Source: Sphingobium sp. AP49 (GTDB lineage: Bacteria > Pseudomonadota > Alphaproteobacteria > Sphingomonadales > Sphingomonadaceae). From it: a DNA stretch of 64,000 nt. The notes below the pieces were generated by a model, which was not told the origin of the DNA, did no database searches, and was given only the letters and a program-made list of their open reading frames with translations. A program made the translations under genes and the position numbers. Positions 34,730 to 42,391 of this stretch are shown piece after piece. Each line of letters begins with the position of its first letter. Positions within the stretch are counted from its first letter, which is position 1. The stretch spans positions 3,479,501 through 3,543,500 of the forward strand of contig NZ_CP124576.1 of NCBI RefSeq assembly GCF_000281715.2. The letters are read 5' to 3'.

Positions 34730-35641
34730 TCAGGAAAACAGGATCTGCGACAGCTTGCGGCGCTGCGCCGACACCCACGGATCTTCCAGCCCGACCGCCT
34801 CGAACAGGGTCAGCAACTGGCTGCGCGCCGCGCCATCATTCCAGCCCCGGTCGCGGCGGACGATCTCCAGCAGCTGATCGGCCGCGCCATCGCGGTCGCC
34901 ATTGCCCATCAGTCCGGTGGCCAGCTCGAAGCGCGCCGCATGATCGTCGGCATCGGCCGCCAGCCGCGCCTCGACCCCCGACAGGTCGGCCACGGGCCTG
35001 GCATTGCGGGCCAGCGCCAGCGCTGCCTTCGCGCGCTCGATCGCCTGATCCTTCTGCATCTCGGCGGGCAGTTCGGCGAGCAGCGCATCGGCCTCGTCCA
35101 GCTGCCCCAGCGCCACCAGCGCGCGCAGCAGGCCGCTCAGCACCTCGGCATTGTCCGGCGCGATGTCGGCAATCTGCTGGAACACCGACAGAGCGCGCTC
35201 CGCCTCGCCGCCGGCCAGCATCTCCTCGCCCATCGCGATCAGCGGCGCGATCTCTTCGGCCTGCGCCTTCTCGTCCGATTCGATCGGCAACTGGCTCAGC
35301 AACTGGTCGAGATATTGCTTCAACTGCCCCTCGGTCCGCGCCTGGCTCAGGTCCGCGACCGGCTGGCCCTGGAACACGGCATAGACGGTCGGGATCGACT
35401 GGACGCGGAACTGGCTGGCGATGAAGCCATTTTCATCGACATTCACCTTCACCAGCTTGACGCCCTTGCTGGCATAGTCGGCGCACACCTTCTCGATCAC
35501 CGGCGCCAGCTGCTTGCACGGGCCGCACCATTCGGCCCAGAAGTCGACGATCACCAGGCTCGTGCGCGAAGGCTCCACCACATCCTGGCGAAACGCCTCC
35601 ACGGCCGCCTTGTCGGCCTCGCTCAGTCCCAGGGTCGCCAC
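34730..35641 (-). CDS. cnoX: Thioredoxin-TPR co-chaperone (CnoX/YbbN type)
   Basis: The 303-residue protein joins a thioredoxin domain (about 5-120) with active site W38-C-G-P-C42 to a TPR-like C-terminal half (alpha-helical, for example EAERALSVFQQIADIAPDNA and MQKDQAIERAKAALALARNA). CnoX holds proteins damaged by oxidative chlorine stress and hands them to GroEL or DnaK. The E. coli form lacks the full CxxC, but alphaproteobacterial forms such as that of Caulobacter keep it and also work as thioredoxins; this one has the full motif. It is the first gene of the Lon-domain/Trm112 operon. Confidence 0.93.
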   Translation of the reverse strand: MATLGLSEADKAAVEAFRQDVVEPSRTSLVIVDFWAEWCGPCKQLAPVIEKVCADYASKGVKLVKVNVDENGFIASQFRVQSIPTVYAVFQGQPVADLSQARTEGQLKQYLDQLLSQLPIESDEKAQAEEIAPLIAMGEEMLAGGEAERALSVFQQIADIAPDNAEVLSGLLRALVALGQLDEADALLAELPAEMQKDQAIERAKAALALARNARPVADLSGVEARLAADADDHAARFELATGLMGNGDRDGAADQLLEIVRRDRGWNDGAARSQLLTLFEAVGLEDPWVSAQRRKLSQILFS

Positions 35642-35737
35642 GCTTCATTCTCCTGCAATGCGGTTAGTCGCCGCCGTCATACAGCGCCTTATGTGGGGCG
35701 TCACCCCTTGCCGACAAGGTCGCGGCCGCCCGCACCG

Positions 35738-36175
35738 TTACAGGAAATATTTGAGCCTGATCGCCTGCCGCACTGGCGCGCCGCTCACCACAAACTCGGC
35801 CGACCGGAAGCTGGGCGCGCCAAAGCGCAGCACCGGATTGCGCGAAAAGCCCACCCCCTCGCGCGGAATGCCGGCAAAGGTATCCAGCTTGCCATTGCCA
35901 TTTTCGTCATGGATGATCGCGATCGCATAGTCGCCCGGCGCCAGATTGCCGAGCGGGATGGCATTGCCCGTCGTCGCCACGATCAGGTGGCGCTTGTCCG
36001 GGTCCTTGCTGCAATCGGGGAAATAATCGGCCGATCGCGCCACGCAGATCAGGATGCGCCCCTTGGCCGATCGCAGCCCCTCGGCCGTCATGCTGATCGG
36101 CTGGGCCAGGTCCACCGGCGCCGCCCCCGCCAGCCCTGCCATCACCACCACCGCAAACAATAGCCGACCGATCAC
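35738..36175 (-). CDS. Exported DUF2141 domain protein
   Basis: This 145-residue protein has a signal peptide (MIGRLLFAVVVMAGLAGAAP) and a single DUF2141 domain, recognised by AIAIIHDENGNGKLDTFAG followed by GIPREGVGFSRNP. The DENGNGKLDT loop resembles a calcium-binding motif, and the domain is a beta-sandwich in other members. It overlaps the upstream sterol-desaturase-like gene by four bases (ATGA), so the two are coupled. DUF2141 genes often sit beside desaturase or carotenoid-type genes; the role is unknown. Confidence 0.88.
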   Translation of the reverse strand: MIGRLLFAVVVMAGLAGAAPVDLAQPISMTAEGLRSAKGRILICVARSADYFPDCSKDPDKRHLIVATTGNAIPLGNLAPGDYAIAIIHDENGNGKLDTFAGIPREGVGFSRNPVLRFGAPSFRSAEFVVSGAPVRQAIRLKYFL

Positions 36176-36900
36176 GCCCGCTCCTTCCTAAATTCACCTA
36201 GCCCCCGGTCGGTGCCGCACAGCCGGTCCCAGACGCGAAAATAGAGGCCATAATTGCACCGATATTGTTCATGATGCCGCTGATGATGGCTGGCGGTGAT
36301 CAGCCAGCGGCCGATCGGCCCGCGCACCATCCAGCGCGGAAACATCTCCCACCCCATATGGTTGGACACGCCCATGATCGTCATGATCGACAGCACCACG
36401 CCCAGCGCGCCGACATGGATCGGGATCAGGAAGACCAAAGCCGGGATCACCACCGCCCCGGTCAGCGCCTCCCAAGGATGAAAGCTCATCGCCGCCCAGG
36501 CGGTCGGCGGCCGGCTGGCATGATGGACGGCATGGGCGATGCGGAACAGCCGGGGCGCGTGCATCAACCGGTGCGTCCAGTAGAACCATGTGTCATGCGC
36601 GGCGAGATAGAGCAGCACCGACACCGGCAGATACCAGAGCGGATAGCGGCCCATATCCTCATAGATGCGCGTCCACCCCCGCGCCTGCCAGCCCCAGGCG
36701 ACGACCCCGGCGGGAATGCCATAGATCGCCGCGGACGCCAGCGACCAGCCAATCTCCCGCCCGATCTGCCGCCCCTGCCCGCGATAGAGGCCCGGCTGCC
36801 GCACCCGCGTCGCCAGCGCAAAACCGCCACTGGCAATCAGATAGCGCACCCCGACGATCAGCGTCATCGCCAGCGCGGACAAGAGGATCGCAGCGACCAT
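36172..36900 (-). CDS. Fatty acid hydroxylase/sterol desaturase superfamily membrane protein
   Basis: The 242-residue protein has four or more membrane segments and the eight-histidine di-iron pattern: HDTWFYWTHRLMH, then HAVHH, and finally HHQRHHEQY. Such enzymes hydroxylate or desaturate lipids or carotenoids with O2. The start at 36900 (MVAAILLSALAMTLIVG) begins directly with a membrane segment; the longer frame up to 36981 adds a low-complexity stretch. It is translationally coupled to the DUF2141 gene. The substrate cannot be read from the sequence. Confidence 0.9.
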   Translation of the reverse strand: MVAAILLSALAMTLIVGVRYLIASGGFALATRVRQPGLYRGQGRQIGREIGWSLASAAIYGIPAGVVAWGWQARGWTRIYEDMGRYPLWYLPVSVLLYLAAHDTWFYWTHRLMHAPRLFRIAHAVHHASRPPTAWAAMSFHPWEALTGAVVIPALVFLIPIHVGALGVVLSIMTIMGVSNHMGWEMFPRWMVRGPIGRWLITASHHQRHHEQYRCNYGLYFRVWDRLCGTDRGLGEFRKERA

Positions 36901-37216
36901 GGCGGGGCTATAGCGGTGATTGCTGGGGAGCGGAAGCGGAGGGGTGTGCGGGCGAGTATGGCGCCTATGCAAGCCGTTCAACTGCGATCTCGCCCATGCC
37001 TAAAAGCGGGCATTTCTATGTTGAGCAGGTTTGGGACAAGACTGCCATTCCGAGGGCTTCCTCAAGATGGCTGCTTTCCGCCTCACACCGGAGTTCGGAA
37101 AGACAGCGTGTAGCGGCAGGGAGCAAGCATAAATCATCGTTGAGGCAGCACAAGACCCACAGCAATTTGGCCTTCCTAAATAACATAACGGAATAATGAA
37201 GCTGCCTAGCAAAATC
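36901..37216. other. Gap between desaturase-like gene and the AT-rich island
   Basis: These 316 bases mark a shift from GC-rich to AT-rich sequence at about 37,000-37,100. Short open frames exist here (for example a 70-residue frame at 37000-37212 on the minus strand), but none has a ribosome binding site, known motif or codon bias. It may be a junction left by insertion of the island; I see no tRNA gene or direct repeat. Confidence 0.5.
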
Positions 37217-38074
37217 TCACGGTATAGCAGAGCATTGCGCCTGATGATGGACCGCTATTACGCCGGCGTGATCGTCCTGTAAATGTCGGCTGATAGATGA
37301 AAGTGCTAGATCTTCAAAGTGATCTATGCTCACCGCTTTCTTAACCCCCACATTTCGCAGCATCGCTCTGACCAATATCAGAATAGCATGCTGGAAGCAG
37401 TGCCCCACCAAATGATGCAACTCAAATACTTTTTGTGGCAGAATTCTTGGCTTGCGCAATCTGGTTTTTACGTTCGCATCAGCTGCCAATTTCATGAGTT
37501 CGGCTTGATCGATCTTTGGAAATGCTGTCACCGGATCTGCTTTTATCACACGTCCCGGCGCGTTTCGCGGCAGTACGGATGATCCAGCGCTCAGGGCCAA
37601 AAAATCCGACTTGATAGCGCGCTGGACGTCGCTGCAGAGCTTTTCACAACCTGCGACCAGAGCAGCGTCCGCAGTGGCAGGAAGCGTGGTCAAGCGAGCG
37701 AGTGATTTCACCATGGAACTGAGAAATTCTGGGCTGAAGGCGTCATTTTCCCAGCTATACCCGTGGGAATAAAGCACCCTACTGTCAGCAATTTCGTGCC
37801 CTAACAACCCGTCATAATCACGATCCATTGCAGCGATTGCGTTGGAAATATCATCATCAATGATCTGCCGCGCCAATGCCTCAACGACTGGCTTTCCACC
37901 TCTTGGAAGAAAAACAATTTTCAGGTCTGGCCTATATTTTCTTAAAACCCCATCCCAGAATATAGAATCAGCTGACCTATCATGATCCTGATCTCCACCC
38001 TCTACGTAACAGGTATAGCTAGCGCCGTAGAACAGCGCACGATTTTGCTGCCCAGCTGTCGTCCGCTCGAACAT
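37217..38074 (-). CDS. DUF4435 (TOPRIM-like) protein, putative defence effector (AriB-like)
   Basis: The 285-residue protein carries the DUF4435/TOPRIM pattern: acidic residue E25 in YVEGGDQDHD, the pair D84/D86 in AMDRDYDG, and the downstream YSHGYSWEND at 102-111. In PARIS defence systems the DUF4435 protein AriB is a TOPRIM nuclease that is held by the AAA partner AriA and, once released by a phage trigger, kills or arrests the cell by cutting tRNA. Its ATG is one base after the stop of the AAA gene. The DNA is AT-rich compared with the surroundings. Other two-gene AAA/DUF4435 systems are possible. Confidence 0.8.
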   Translation of the reverse strand: MFERTTAGQQNRALFYGASYTCYVEGGDQDHDRSADSIFWDGVLRKYRPDLKIVFLPRGGKPVVEALARQIIDDDISNAIAAMDRDYDGLLGHEIADSRVLYSHGYSWENDAFSPEFLSSMVKSLARLTTLPATADAALVAGCEKLCSDVQRAIKSDFLALSAGSSVLPRNAPGRVIKADPVTAFPKIDQAELMKLAADANVKTRLRKPRILPQKVFELHHLVGHCFQHAILILVRAMLRNVGVKKAVSIDHFEDLALSSISRHLQDDHAGVIAVHHQAQCSAIP

Positions 38075-38075
38075 T

Positions 38076-39356
38076 TTAATCGACCAAATCTTCCATTCGA
38101 AACACATTATCCTGATATACATTTACGATGTCAGGCGAGTGAGTCGCAAAGATGACTTGCGCGTTAGGATTTATCTTTAACAGTGCCGGAACCAAGTCCT
38201 CCTGCCACTCGACGTGCATAGAAAGTTCCGGCTCATCCGCCATGAAGATATAATGCCTCTGCTCTTGAAGAAGAGTTTCTGAAAGAAATATCAAAAGCTG
38301 CTTCTCACCGCTAGACAACTTACTCAGTTCGAGTGGAGAATCATCTGCCCCATTCACTACTATCTGATTGCTATTATTTGTCAGAAGTTTTTTTCTGAAC
38401 AACATCTCAGATGCGACTTTTTCGAAATTATATTTTGGTCCGTATATAAGCTCTTTTGAATTTTCCAATATTTGCCACTGCTCAACAAGCGCATGCAGTC
38501 GAAGAACATCAATAGCCACTTGATAGTCCCTCACTGGGATGCCGACTTCTGTTGATCTAAAGGCGGACTTCGCCCTGCTCAGTAGCTTAAAATGCCTATC
38601 CATCTGAGAATAGTACTCATTTGGCTCCATATTAAAGTCAGAAAATATCGAGTGAAGAGCATCCCTCTCACTTATTTCATCTATCCTAGCCACATCCCGT
38701 TCACGGATCTTACGATCAGTAGCCAAGAAGGAAAGAAACCACTCCTTCTGGAATTCCTGTGTTTTTTCGCTTACCTGCCTATCCAGACGAGAGAAGTATC
38801 GAGTAAGAGAATTAGAGAGATCGTCTAGTTTACGATCAACATCTGGTCGAGTATCATCCTCCCATTCATCATCTCGTTGAATTTTATCCGCACCTCTTTG
38901 CAACGATAGCCAAGTGGTCTGATAAATTGACGAGAGCGTGTCGCGAAGGCTCGCTCTTGGCTTCTCCGCAGCGGGACCGACCCCGTCAGATTTTGCTATG
39001 ATCGGTCTACGCACTCTTGCTCGCGCAAAAACGTACTCTTCGGGAGCATCGGTAGAATTTTGGGCAACTCTGAAAATGATCTTTGGCTGCCCATCATCAG
39101 TTGCTTCTTTAATGATCGTAAGCTTTGGCTTCGCTCTCCGCCGATGCTTTTTGAATGTGTATTCAATGCGATCGAAATTAGATTCCCTCAGGGTCGGCAA
39201 ATCCATCGCCAGTCCAGCGTGAATCATGTTAATGAGGGTGGTTTTACCAGTCCCATTTCGTCCGATTAAGAAGTTTGCATCTGGCTGAAGGTCAAGTTCG
39301 ATCGGCCTAACTTGGCCACGAAATCCTCGAATAACGATCCGCTCTAAACGGTACAT
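38076..39356 (-). CDS. AAA15/OLD-like ATPase, putative defence sensor (AriA-like)
   Basis: This 426-residue ATPase of the SMC/OLD type has Walker A GRNGTGKT (32-39), a coiled-coil-like, Lys/Glu-rich middle, the signature LSSGEKQLL near 347-355, Walker B IFMADEPELS near 370-378 and a switch histidine in FATHSPDIV near 406. There is no nuclease domain, so the following DUF4435 protein is the likely effector. The pair AAA15 plus DUF4435 is the composition of PARIS (AriA-AriB). The gene is AT-rich, and an inverted CTAACGATTAG lies upstream at 39402-39412. An origin by horizontal transfer is likely. Confidence 0.82.
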   Translation of the reverse strand: MYRLERIVIRGFRGQVRPIELDLQPDANFLIGRNGTGKTTLINMIHAGLAMDLPTLRESNFDRIEYTFKKHRRRAKPKLTIIKEATDDGQPKIIFRVAQNSTDAPEEYVFARARVRRPIIAKSDGVGPAAEKPRASLRDTLSSIYQTTWLSLQRGADKIQRDDEWEDDTRPDVDRKLDDLSNSLTRYFSRLDRQVSEKTQEFQKEWFLSFLATDRKIRERDVARIDEISERDALHSIFSDFNMEPNEYYSQMDRHFKLLSRAKSAFRSTEVGIPVRDYQVAIDVLRLHALVEQWQILENSKELIYGPKYNFEKVASEMLFRKKLLTNNSNQIVVNGADDSPLELSKLSSGEKQLLIFLSETLLQEQRHYIFMADEPELSMHVEWQEDLVPALLKINPNAQVIFATHSPDIVNVYQDNVFRMEDLVD

Positions 39357-39864
39357 TTCTGACGAGACCCCTAGTCGTTTTAAAATGTTTGCTATGCTCT
39401 CCTAACGATTAGCGCGCGCAAAAAATAGCCTTTTCCGTTTTGACGAACAGCCCGACCGAAGAGGCTTCAATCACTGTTTCCGAGAGGGGATAGCGATAGA
39501 AAGTGATCGATATCAGCCCGTCCGCTTCTTCGTAACGGAAAGTAGGCGATAGCCATATGTCGGCAAGACCAGCTTTCCTACTCGCACAATTTCTGATCTA
39601 TCCTCCACGGTGGAGCAACCAACCCACCCCTGCGCACGCACCCATGCGCCCCCACCCCCGCAAACCAACAGGCGCGCGGCCGTGACCCTGATGGCGCGTC
39701 GCCGTGACCCGGATGTGATCCAACAGACGCGTCGGCGGCGCGGGGCAGGCGCGAAAACGGCGAAAAACGCCGATATCGTCGCGTCACGACACTGTGAACT
39801 TCGCGATGTGACCCTGGAGCGACCCAGGAGTGACCCTGAAACCGCCCTTGATCGGGCGCGGCGG
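39357..39864. other. Intergenic region with 11-base phased repeats
   Basis: These 508 bases hold no gene with coding character. The first half is AT-rich and contains a small palindrome CTCCAC-G-GTGGAG (39603-39615) and CTAACGATTAG (39402-39412) upstream of the AAA gene. The second half is GC-rich and, from 39682, shows blocks such as GTGACCCTGAT and GTGACCCGGAT recurring on an 11-base register; three more 11-mers follow at 39808-39840. Confidence 0.6.
39682..39840. repeat. Degenerate 11-bp phased repeats (GTGACC type)
   Basis: Starting at 39682, successive 11-mers read GTGACCCTGAT, GGCGCGTCGCC, GTGACCCGGAT, GTGATCCAACA and GACGCGTCGGC; at 39808-39840 three more read GTGACCCTGGA, GCGACCCAGGA and GTGACCCTGAA. 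The pattern is looser than the tandem array at 54.9 kb, but period and GTGAC core are alike. Confidence 0.55.
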
Positions 39865-40755
39865 TCAGGTGCGGGGGCGGGCCTGGCGGTAGCTGCCCAG
39901 CACGCGTACCCATTTGGTGTGGAATTCCAGCTCGGCGAGCGCGCGGTCGACCGCCGGGTCGCCCGGCATCCCTTCGATATCGCAGTAGAATTCGGTCGCG
40001 GCAAAGCTGGCGCCGCGCTGGTAGCTTTCCAGCTTGGTCATGTTGACGCCATTGGTCGCAAAGCCGCCCATCGCCTTGTAGAGCGCGGCCGGGATATTCT
40101 TCACCTCGAACAGGAAGGTGGTCATGACCGGGCCGACGCCCGCCGCCGGTGCCTTGGGCTCGCGCGCCAGCACCAGGAAGCGGGTCATATTGTCGTCGCT
40201 ATCCTCGATATTCTCGGCGATCAGGCGCAGGCCATAGATTTCGGCGGCCAGATAGGGGGCGATCGCCCCCTCGCCCGGCGCCCGCGTCTCCGCCACCAGC
40301 GCGGCGGCGCCGGCGGTGTCGGCATAGGCGACCGGCTGGATGCCGCGCTCGCGCAGATAATGGCGGCACTGGCCCAGCGCCTGCGGATGGCTGATCGCGC
40401 TCTTCACCGGCACCGTGTCGGGCGCCATCAGGCAGTGGCGGATGCGCAGGAAATATTCGTCGACGATGTGCAGCCCGGATTCGGGCAGCAGGAAATGCAT
40501 GTCGGCGACGCGGCCGTGCAGGCTGTTCTCGATCGGAATGATCGCCCGGGCGGCAAGGCCGTTGCGCACCGCGTCGATCGCATCCTCGAACGCAAAGCTG
40601 GGCAGCGGCACGCAATCGGGGGCGTAGCCAAGCGCGGCCAGGTGCGAATTGGCACCGGGGGCGCCCTGATAGGCGACGGCGCGCGCCGGATCGGCAGCGG
40701 CCTTTTGCGACATGTCGGCGACCAGCGCGCGAGCGGGGGCGGGATAATTTTCCAT
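39865..40755 (-). CDS. pheA: Prephenate dehydratase
   Basis: The 296-residue protein converts prephenate to phenylpyruvate for phenylalanine synthesis. The catalytic domain shows VAYQGAPGANSHLAA, FEDAIDAVRNG, IPIENSLHGRVADMHFLL and the TRFLVL signature close to the ACT domain. The ACT domain (GPVMTTFLFEVKNIPAALYK, then MTKLESY) should bind phenylalanine for feedback inhibition. There is no chorismate mutase part, as usual in alphaproteobacteria. The start at 40755 (MENYPAPARALV) gives the normal length. It is divergent from the cytochrome c gene by about 170 bases. Confidence 0.95.
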   Translation of the reverse strand: MENYPAPARALVADMSQKAAADPARAVAYQGAPGANSHLAALGYAPDCVPLPSFAFEDAIDAVRNGLAARAIIPIENSLHGRVADMHFLLPESGLHIVDEYFLRIRHCLMAPDTVPVKSAISHPQALGQCRHYLRERGIQPVAYADTAGAAALVAETRAPGEGAIAPYLAAEIYGLRLIAENIEDSDDNMTRFLVLAREPKAPAAGVGPVMTTFLFEVKNIPAALYKAMGGFATNGVNMTKLESYQRGASFAATEFYCDIEGMPGDPAVDRALAELEFHTKWVRVLGSYRQARPRT

Positions 40756-40927
40756 GCGTGCCTGCGCGCTTAGGCAGTTGGGGGATCGCGCGCAAGCATC
40801 GGCGGGGCGGCACCGCTCGAAAAGCGCCACGGCGGGTTGCACCCCGGCCTATCCCCCATTATGGCAAGTGCTTAAGTGGGGGAGCGCACGACAGCCTCCA
40901 TAACAAAGATGCGAGGGAAATCTGCGG

Positions 40928-41551
40928 ATGGGCGATCGATTCAACACCGTTGCAGGGTGGGCGTTGTTTGCAGGCATCATCGCGCTGGGTGGCGCGATCG
41001 TCAGTTCCAAATATTTCCACGATGAACGGCCCGAAAAGATGGGCTATGCGATCGAGGGCGTCGAGGTGGAAGGCGAAGGTGGCGGCGACAGCGGCCCCGG
41101 CCTCAACACCCTGCTCGCCAGCGCGGATGTCGCGGCCGGCGAAAAAGTGTTCGCGAAATGCGCCGCCTGCCACACCGTCAACCAGGGCGGCGCCAACGGC
41201 ATCGGCCCCAATCTCTATGCCACGGTCGGCGAGGCGATCGGCCAGGGCAAGGGCGGTTTCGCCTTCTCCGAAGCGCTCAAGAGCAAGGGCGGCGAATGGA
41301 GCTTCGACAATCTCGACCATTGGCTGAAAAGTCCGCGTGAATTTGCCCCCGGCACCAAGATGACCTTTGCGGGCCTTGGCAATCCGGCCGATCGCGCCAA
41401 CCTGATCGCCTGGCTCAACACCCAGGGGTCCAACCTCCCCCTGCCCGCCGCCGATGCCGCGCCCGCCGCTGCCGACAATGCCGCCCCGGCCGAAGGCGGC
41501 GACAATGCCGCCAACGCGACCGAGGCCCCGGCCGAGAACGCGGCGCAGTAA
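40928..41551 (+). CDS. Membrane-anchored c-type cytochrome (CycM/c552 type)
   Basis: The 207-residue protein has an uncleaved N-terminal membrane anchor (about 8-26), a linker, and one class I cytochrome c domain with haem motif C78-A-A-C81-H82 and a distal methionine in PGTKMTFAGL. A long Ala/Pro/Glu-rich tail follows (after NLPLPAADAAPAAA). In alphaproteobacteria such proteins carry electrons from the bc1 complex to the terminal oxidase. It is apparently transcribed alone, divergent from pheA. Confidence 0.93.
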   Translation: MGDRFNTVAGWALFAGIIALGGAIVSSKYFHDERPEKMGYAIEGVEVEGEGGGDSGPGLNTLLASADVAAGEKVFAKCAACHTVNQGGANGIGPNLYATVGEAIGQGKGGFAFSEALKSKGGEWSFDNLDHWLKSPREFAPGTKMTFAGLGNPADRANLIAWLNTQGSNLPLPAADAAPAAADNAAPAEGGDNAANATEAPAENAAQ

Positions 41552-41582
41552 ATTTCGGATAGGGCGCAGCCGGTGGCTTCGG

Positions 41583-42389
41583 CTATCGGCCGCGCACCGC
41601 CGTCACGCCGCGCTTTGCATCCAGTGCCACGACCAGATCGGCCCGCCCCGGCATTTCCGCCAATATATGCCGCGTCAGCCGCTCATAATGCTGGATGAAG
41701 CGGGCGACCTGCGCATCGTTCATCACCGCACTGCCGCCGCCGGCGGAGCGCAACTCCGCCTCCTGCTGCGTCCGCCAGCCCTGCACCACGTCGAACCCCG
41801 GCGCCGCCAGCAGCGCCAGCGCATCGATCCGGCCGAACAGCGTCTGATAGTCCCCCGCCAGCGCATCATTGACGAAGCGCCGCCAGCGCCCGTCGCCATC
41901 CTCATCCCGCTCCAGCGCGTTGACCGGAGCGTCCAGTTCACCAGCCGCCTGCGCCCGCGCGCCCACGCACCAGCCCTCCAGGATCAGCAACCGCAGCCCC
42001 GCCGCAGCCTCCGGCCACTCTCTTTCGGGCAAGCGATCATCCACCGCCTTGTCGAACCGCGGCAAACGCACCGCCCGCCCCGCCGCCAGCGCGTCCAGAA
42101 CCCGCAACCCCAGCGCGACATCATGCGTCCCCGGCACGCCCCGCGTCCGCAGCAGCGGATGCACAGTCCCGCCGAGCGCCTCCCGCTCGGCCTTCGTCAG
42201 ATAGAGATCGTCGATCGAAAGGATCGCGCTCGCCACGCCCCGCGCGCGCATGCGCGCCAGCAGCCCCTGCGCCAATGTGCTCTTGCCACTGCCCTGCGCC
42301 CCGCACAGGCCCAGAACGGTCAGCCCATCCTTCTCTTCCAGCAGACGCAGTGCCAGGCGATCGACCGCATCGAGCGCCGACGCCGCCAT
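41583..42389 (-). CDS. P-loop kinase, D-glycerate 3-kinase-like
   Basis: The 268-residue protein belongs to the uridine-kinase-like P-loop family that includes plant-type glycerate kinase and yeast Tda10: GLCGAQGSGKSTLAQGLL near the N terminus, LSIDDLYLTKAER, HPLLRTRGVPGTHDV, and the LRLLILEGWCVGARAQ segment. These are diagnostic for the glycerate-3-kinase group, but the substrate is not proven. The start at 42389 lies two bases after the stop of the CorC-type gene upstream, so it is cotranslated. The frame beyond 42389 is the neighbour's coding sequence. Confidence 0.85.
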   Translation of the reverse strand: MAASALDAVDRLALRLLEEKDGLTVLGLCGAQGSGKSTLAQGLLARMRARGVASAILSIDDLYLTKAEREALGGTVHPLLRTRGVPGTHDVALGLRVLDALAAGRAVRLPRFDKAVDDRLPEREWPEAAAGLRLLILEGWCVGARAQAAGELDAPVNALERDEDGDGRWRRFVNDALAGDYQTLFGRIDALALLAAPGFDVVQGWRTQQEAELRSAGGGSAVMNDAQVARFIQHYERLTRHILAEMPGRADLVVALDAKRGVTAVRGR

Positions 42390-42391
42390 GG

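Noticed and set aside
37000..37212. 70-residue minus-strand frame before the AT-rich island
   Set aside because: No family, no ribosome binding site; it covers a GC-to-AT transition and fits no gene.
36901..39864. Integrase, tRNA or direct-repeat borders of a mobile island
   Set aside because: Composition suggests transfer, but no integrase, transposase, tRNA gene or flanking repeat was found, so no mobile element is annotated.
39513..40004. 163-residue minus-strand frame extending past the pheA end
   Set aside because: Shadow of pheA plus the repeat-rich intergenic region; coding character absent.
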